Assembly (NCBI RefSeq): GCF_003148765.1
Contig: NZ_QGGV01000005.1
Span: forward strand, 62,001 to 126,000
Length of the DNA: 64,000 bases
From: Silicimonas algicola
Lineage (GTDB): Bacteria; Pseudomonadota; Alphaproteobacteria; Rhodobacterales; Rhodobacteraceae
Reading direction: 5' to 3'
Below are positions 63,538 through 64,000 of this stretch, piece by piece. Under the pieces are notes generated by a model. That model searched no databases. It was not told the origin of the DNA and saw only the letters and a program-made list of their open reading frames with translations. A program made the position numbers and the translations under genes. Each line of letters starts with the position of its first letter. Position 1 is the stretch's first letter.

Positions 63538-64000
63538 CGGCGGCGGCTCATCAGAAGGTAGATGGCCCAGCTTCCGATCGCAGCGACGGCGGCGGCGACG
63601 TAGGTCCAGGCGGCGGCGCGGAGGACCTTGCGCGCGCCGTCCATCTCGCCCTCGCCGCGCAGGATGCCGAGGCCCTGAAGGTGGTTCAGCGCCCGTCGGC
63701 TGGCGTCGAACTCGACCGGCAGTGTCACGAGGGCGAAGAGCGACGAGGCGCCGAAGAGGATGGCGCCTGCCCACATCACGGCGGGCGACTGGATCAGCAG
63801 ACCCCCGAAGAAGATGAGCGGTGCGATCGAGGAGCCGGCCTTGACGAGCGGCACGATGGCGGTCCGGAACTCCATCGGTGCATAGTCCTCGGCATCCTGG
63901 ATGGCGTGGCCGGCCTCGTGCGCCGCAATGCCGGCGGCGGCGATGGTGCTTGCGCCGTAGACGGGCTCGGACAGGCGAAGGACCTGGGAGCGGGGATCGT
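63534..64000 (-). CDS. YugP-like zinc metallopeptidase, 5' part outside the window
   Basis: The frame stays open to the window edge, so about 155 C-terminal residues are seen. They include LRLSEPVYGASTIAAAGIAAHEAGHAIQDAEDY, the HExxH (HEAGH) site of the YugP/Zn_peptidase_2 membrane peptidase family, then hydrophobic segments (IAPLIFFGGLLIQ, VMWAGAILFGASSLFALVTL), the conserved LPVEFDASRRALNHL, and a final membrane helix. Identity to the family is clear; the N-terminal part is missing. Confidence 0.9.
   Translation of the reverse strand, partial: DPRSQVLRLSEPVYGASTIAAAGIAAHEAGHAIQDAEDYAPMEFRTAIVPLVKAGSSIAPLIFFGGLLIQSPAVMWAGAILFGASSLFALVTLPVEFDASRRALNHLQGLGILRGEGEMDGARKVLRAAAWTYVAAAVAAIGSWAIYLLMSRRR

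Overview
The window reads as about 64 kb of chromosome from a GC-rich alphaproteobacterium of the Rhodobacterales (Roseobacter/Rhodobacter type). The assignment rests on the sulfolipid operon order sqdB-sqdD-sqdC known from Rhodobacter sphaeroides, the urt and ure gene families and their arrangement, the many overlapping ATGA/GTGA gene junctions, and the uniformly high GC. This is inference from gene content; no rRNA is present. One stretch near 55.4-57.2 kb is visibly AT-richer and looks acquired.

Layout. 1-4.1 kb: glycine cleavage genes gcvT (3' end only), gcvH and gcvP, with an SRPBCC-fold gene between gcvH and gcvP, then a terminator and tRNA-Ala(CGC). 4.9-12.8 kb: one giant secreted-type protein of 2652 residues, built from cadherin-like repeats, three CBM9/DOMON-like domains, a ThuA/GATase-like domain, a polysaccharide-deacetylase-like domain and an RTX-type tail. 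13.1-17.3 kb: a two-gene RND efflux system. 17.3-20.2 kb (minus): sqdBDC for sulfoquinovosyl diacylglycerol. 20.3-26.2 kb (minus): urea ABC transporter urtABCDE, divergent from the urease operon ureDABCEFG at 26.6-32.6 kb. Urtake (urt) and urease (ure) together import urea and hydrolyse it to ammonium. Three small unrelated ORFs are embedded in the ure operon.

32.7-40.4 kb: a sugar/inositol catabolic cluster (aldo/keto reductase, SDR, two Gfo/Idh/MocA dehydrogenases, a class II HpcH/HpaI aldolase, iolD, iolE, a small membrane protein). 40.5-47.8 kb (minus): a tightly overlapping eight-gene operon holding an NMT1-type ABC importer, a cytosine-deaminase-like amidohydrolase, an FAD oxidase, two paralogous flavodoxin-fold reductases and a creatininase-family amidohydrolase. 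It looks like uptake and breakdown of an unidentified nitrogen-containing compound. A divergent RidA protein follows.

48.5-54.5 kb holds housekeeping and small membrane genes: an orphan ParA, a GST, EamA and LysE exporters, a zinc-ribbon thioredoxin, a lipoprotein, a DUF3309 peptide, a cupin and a PAP2 phosphatase. 54.6-55.4 kb has two cold-shock genes with a shared conserved leader. 55.7-57.0 kb carries a lone AIPR-family (abortive infection) gene. Just upstream of it lies a second, recoded copy of the last codons of ettA, and the intact ettA follows. This is the most unusual structure in the window: it resembles the scar of an integrative element that targets the 3' end of ettA. 59.0-60.6 kb encodes a cobalt-type nitrile hydratase with its activator. 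60.8-64.0 kb has an aldo/keto reductase, a HugZ-like FMN protein, an SMR/EamA-like half-size transporter and two zinc metallopeptidases, the last cut by the window edge.
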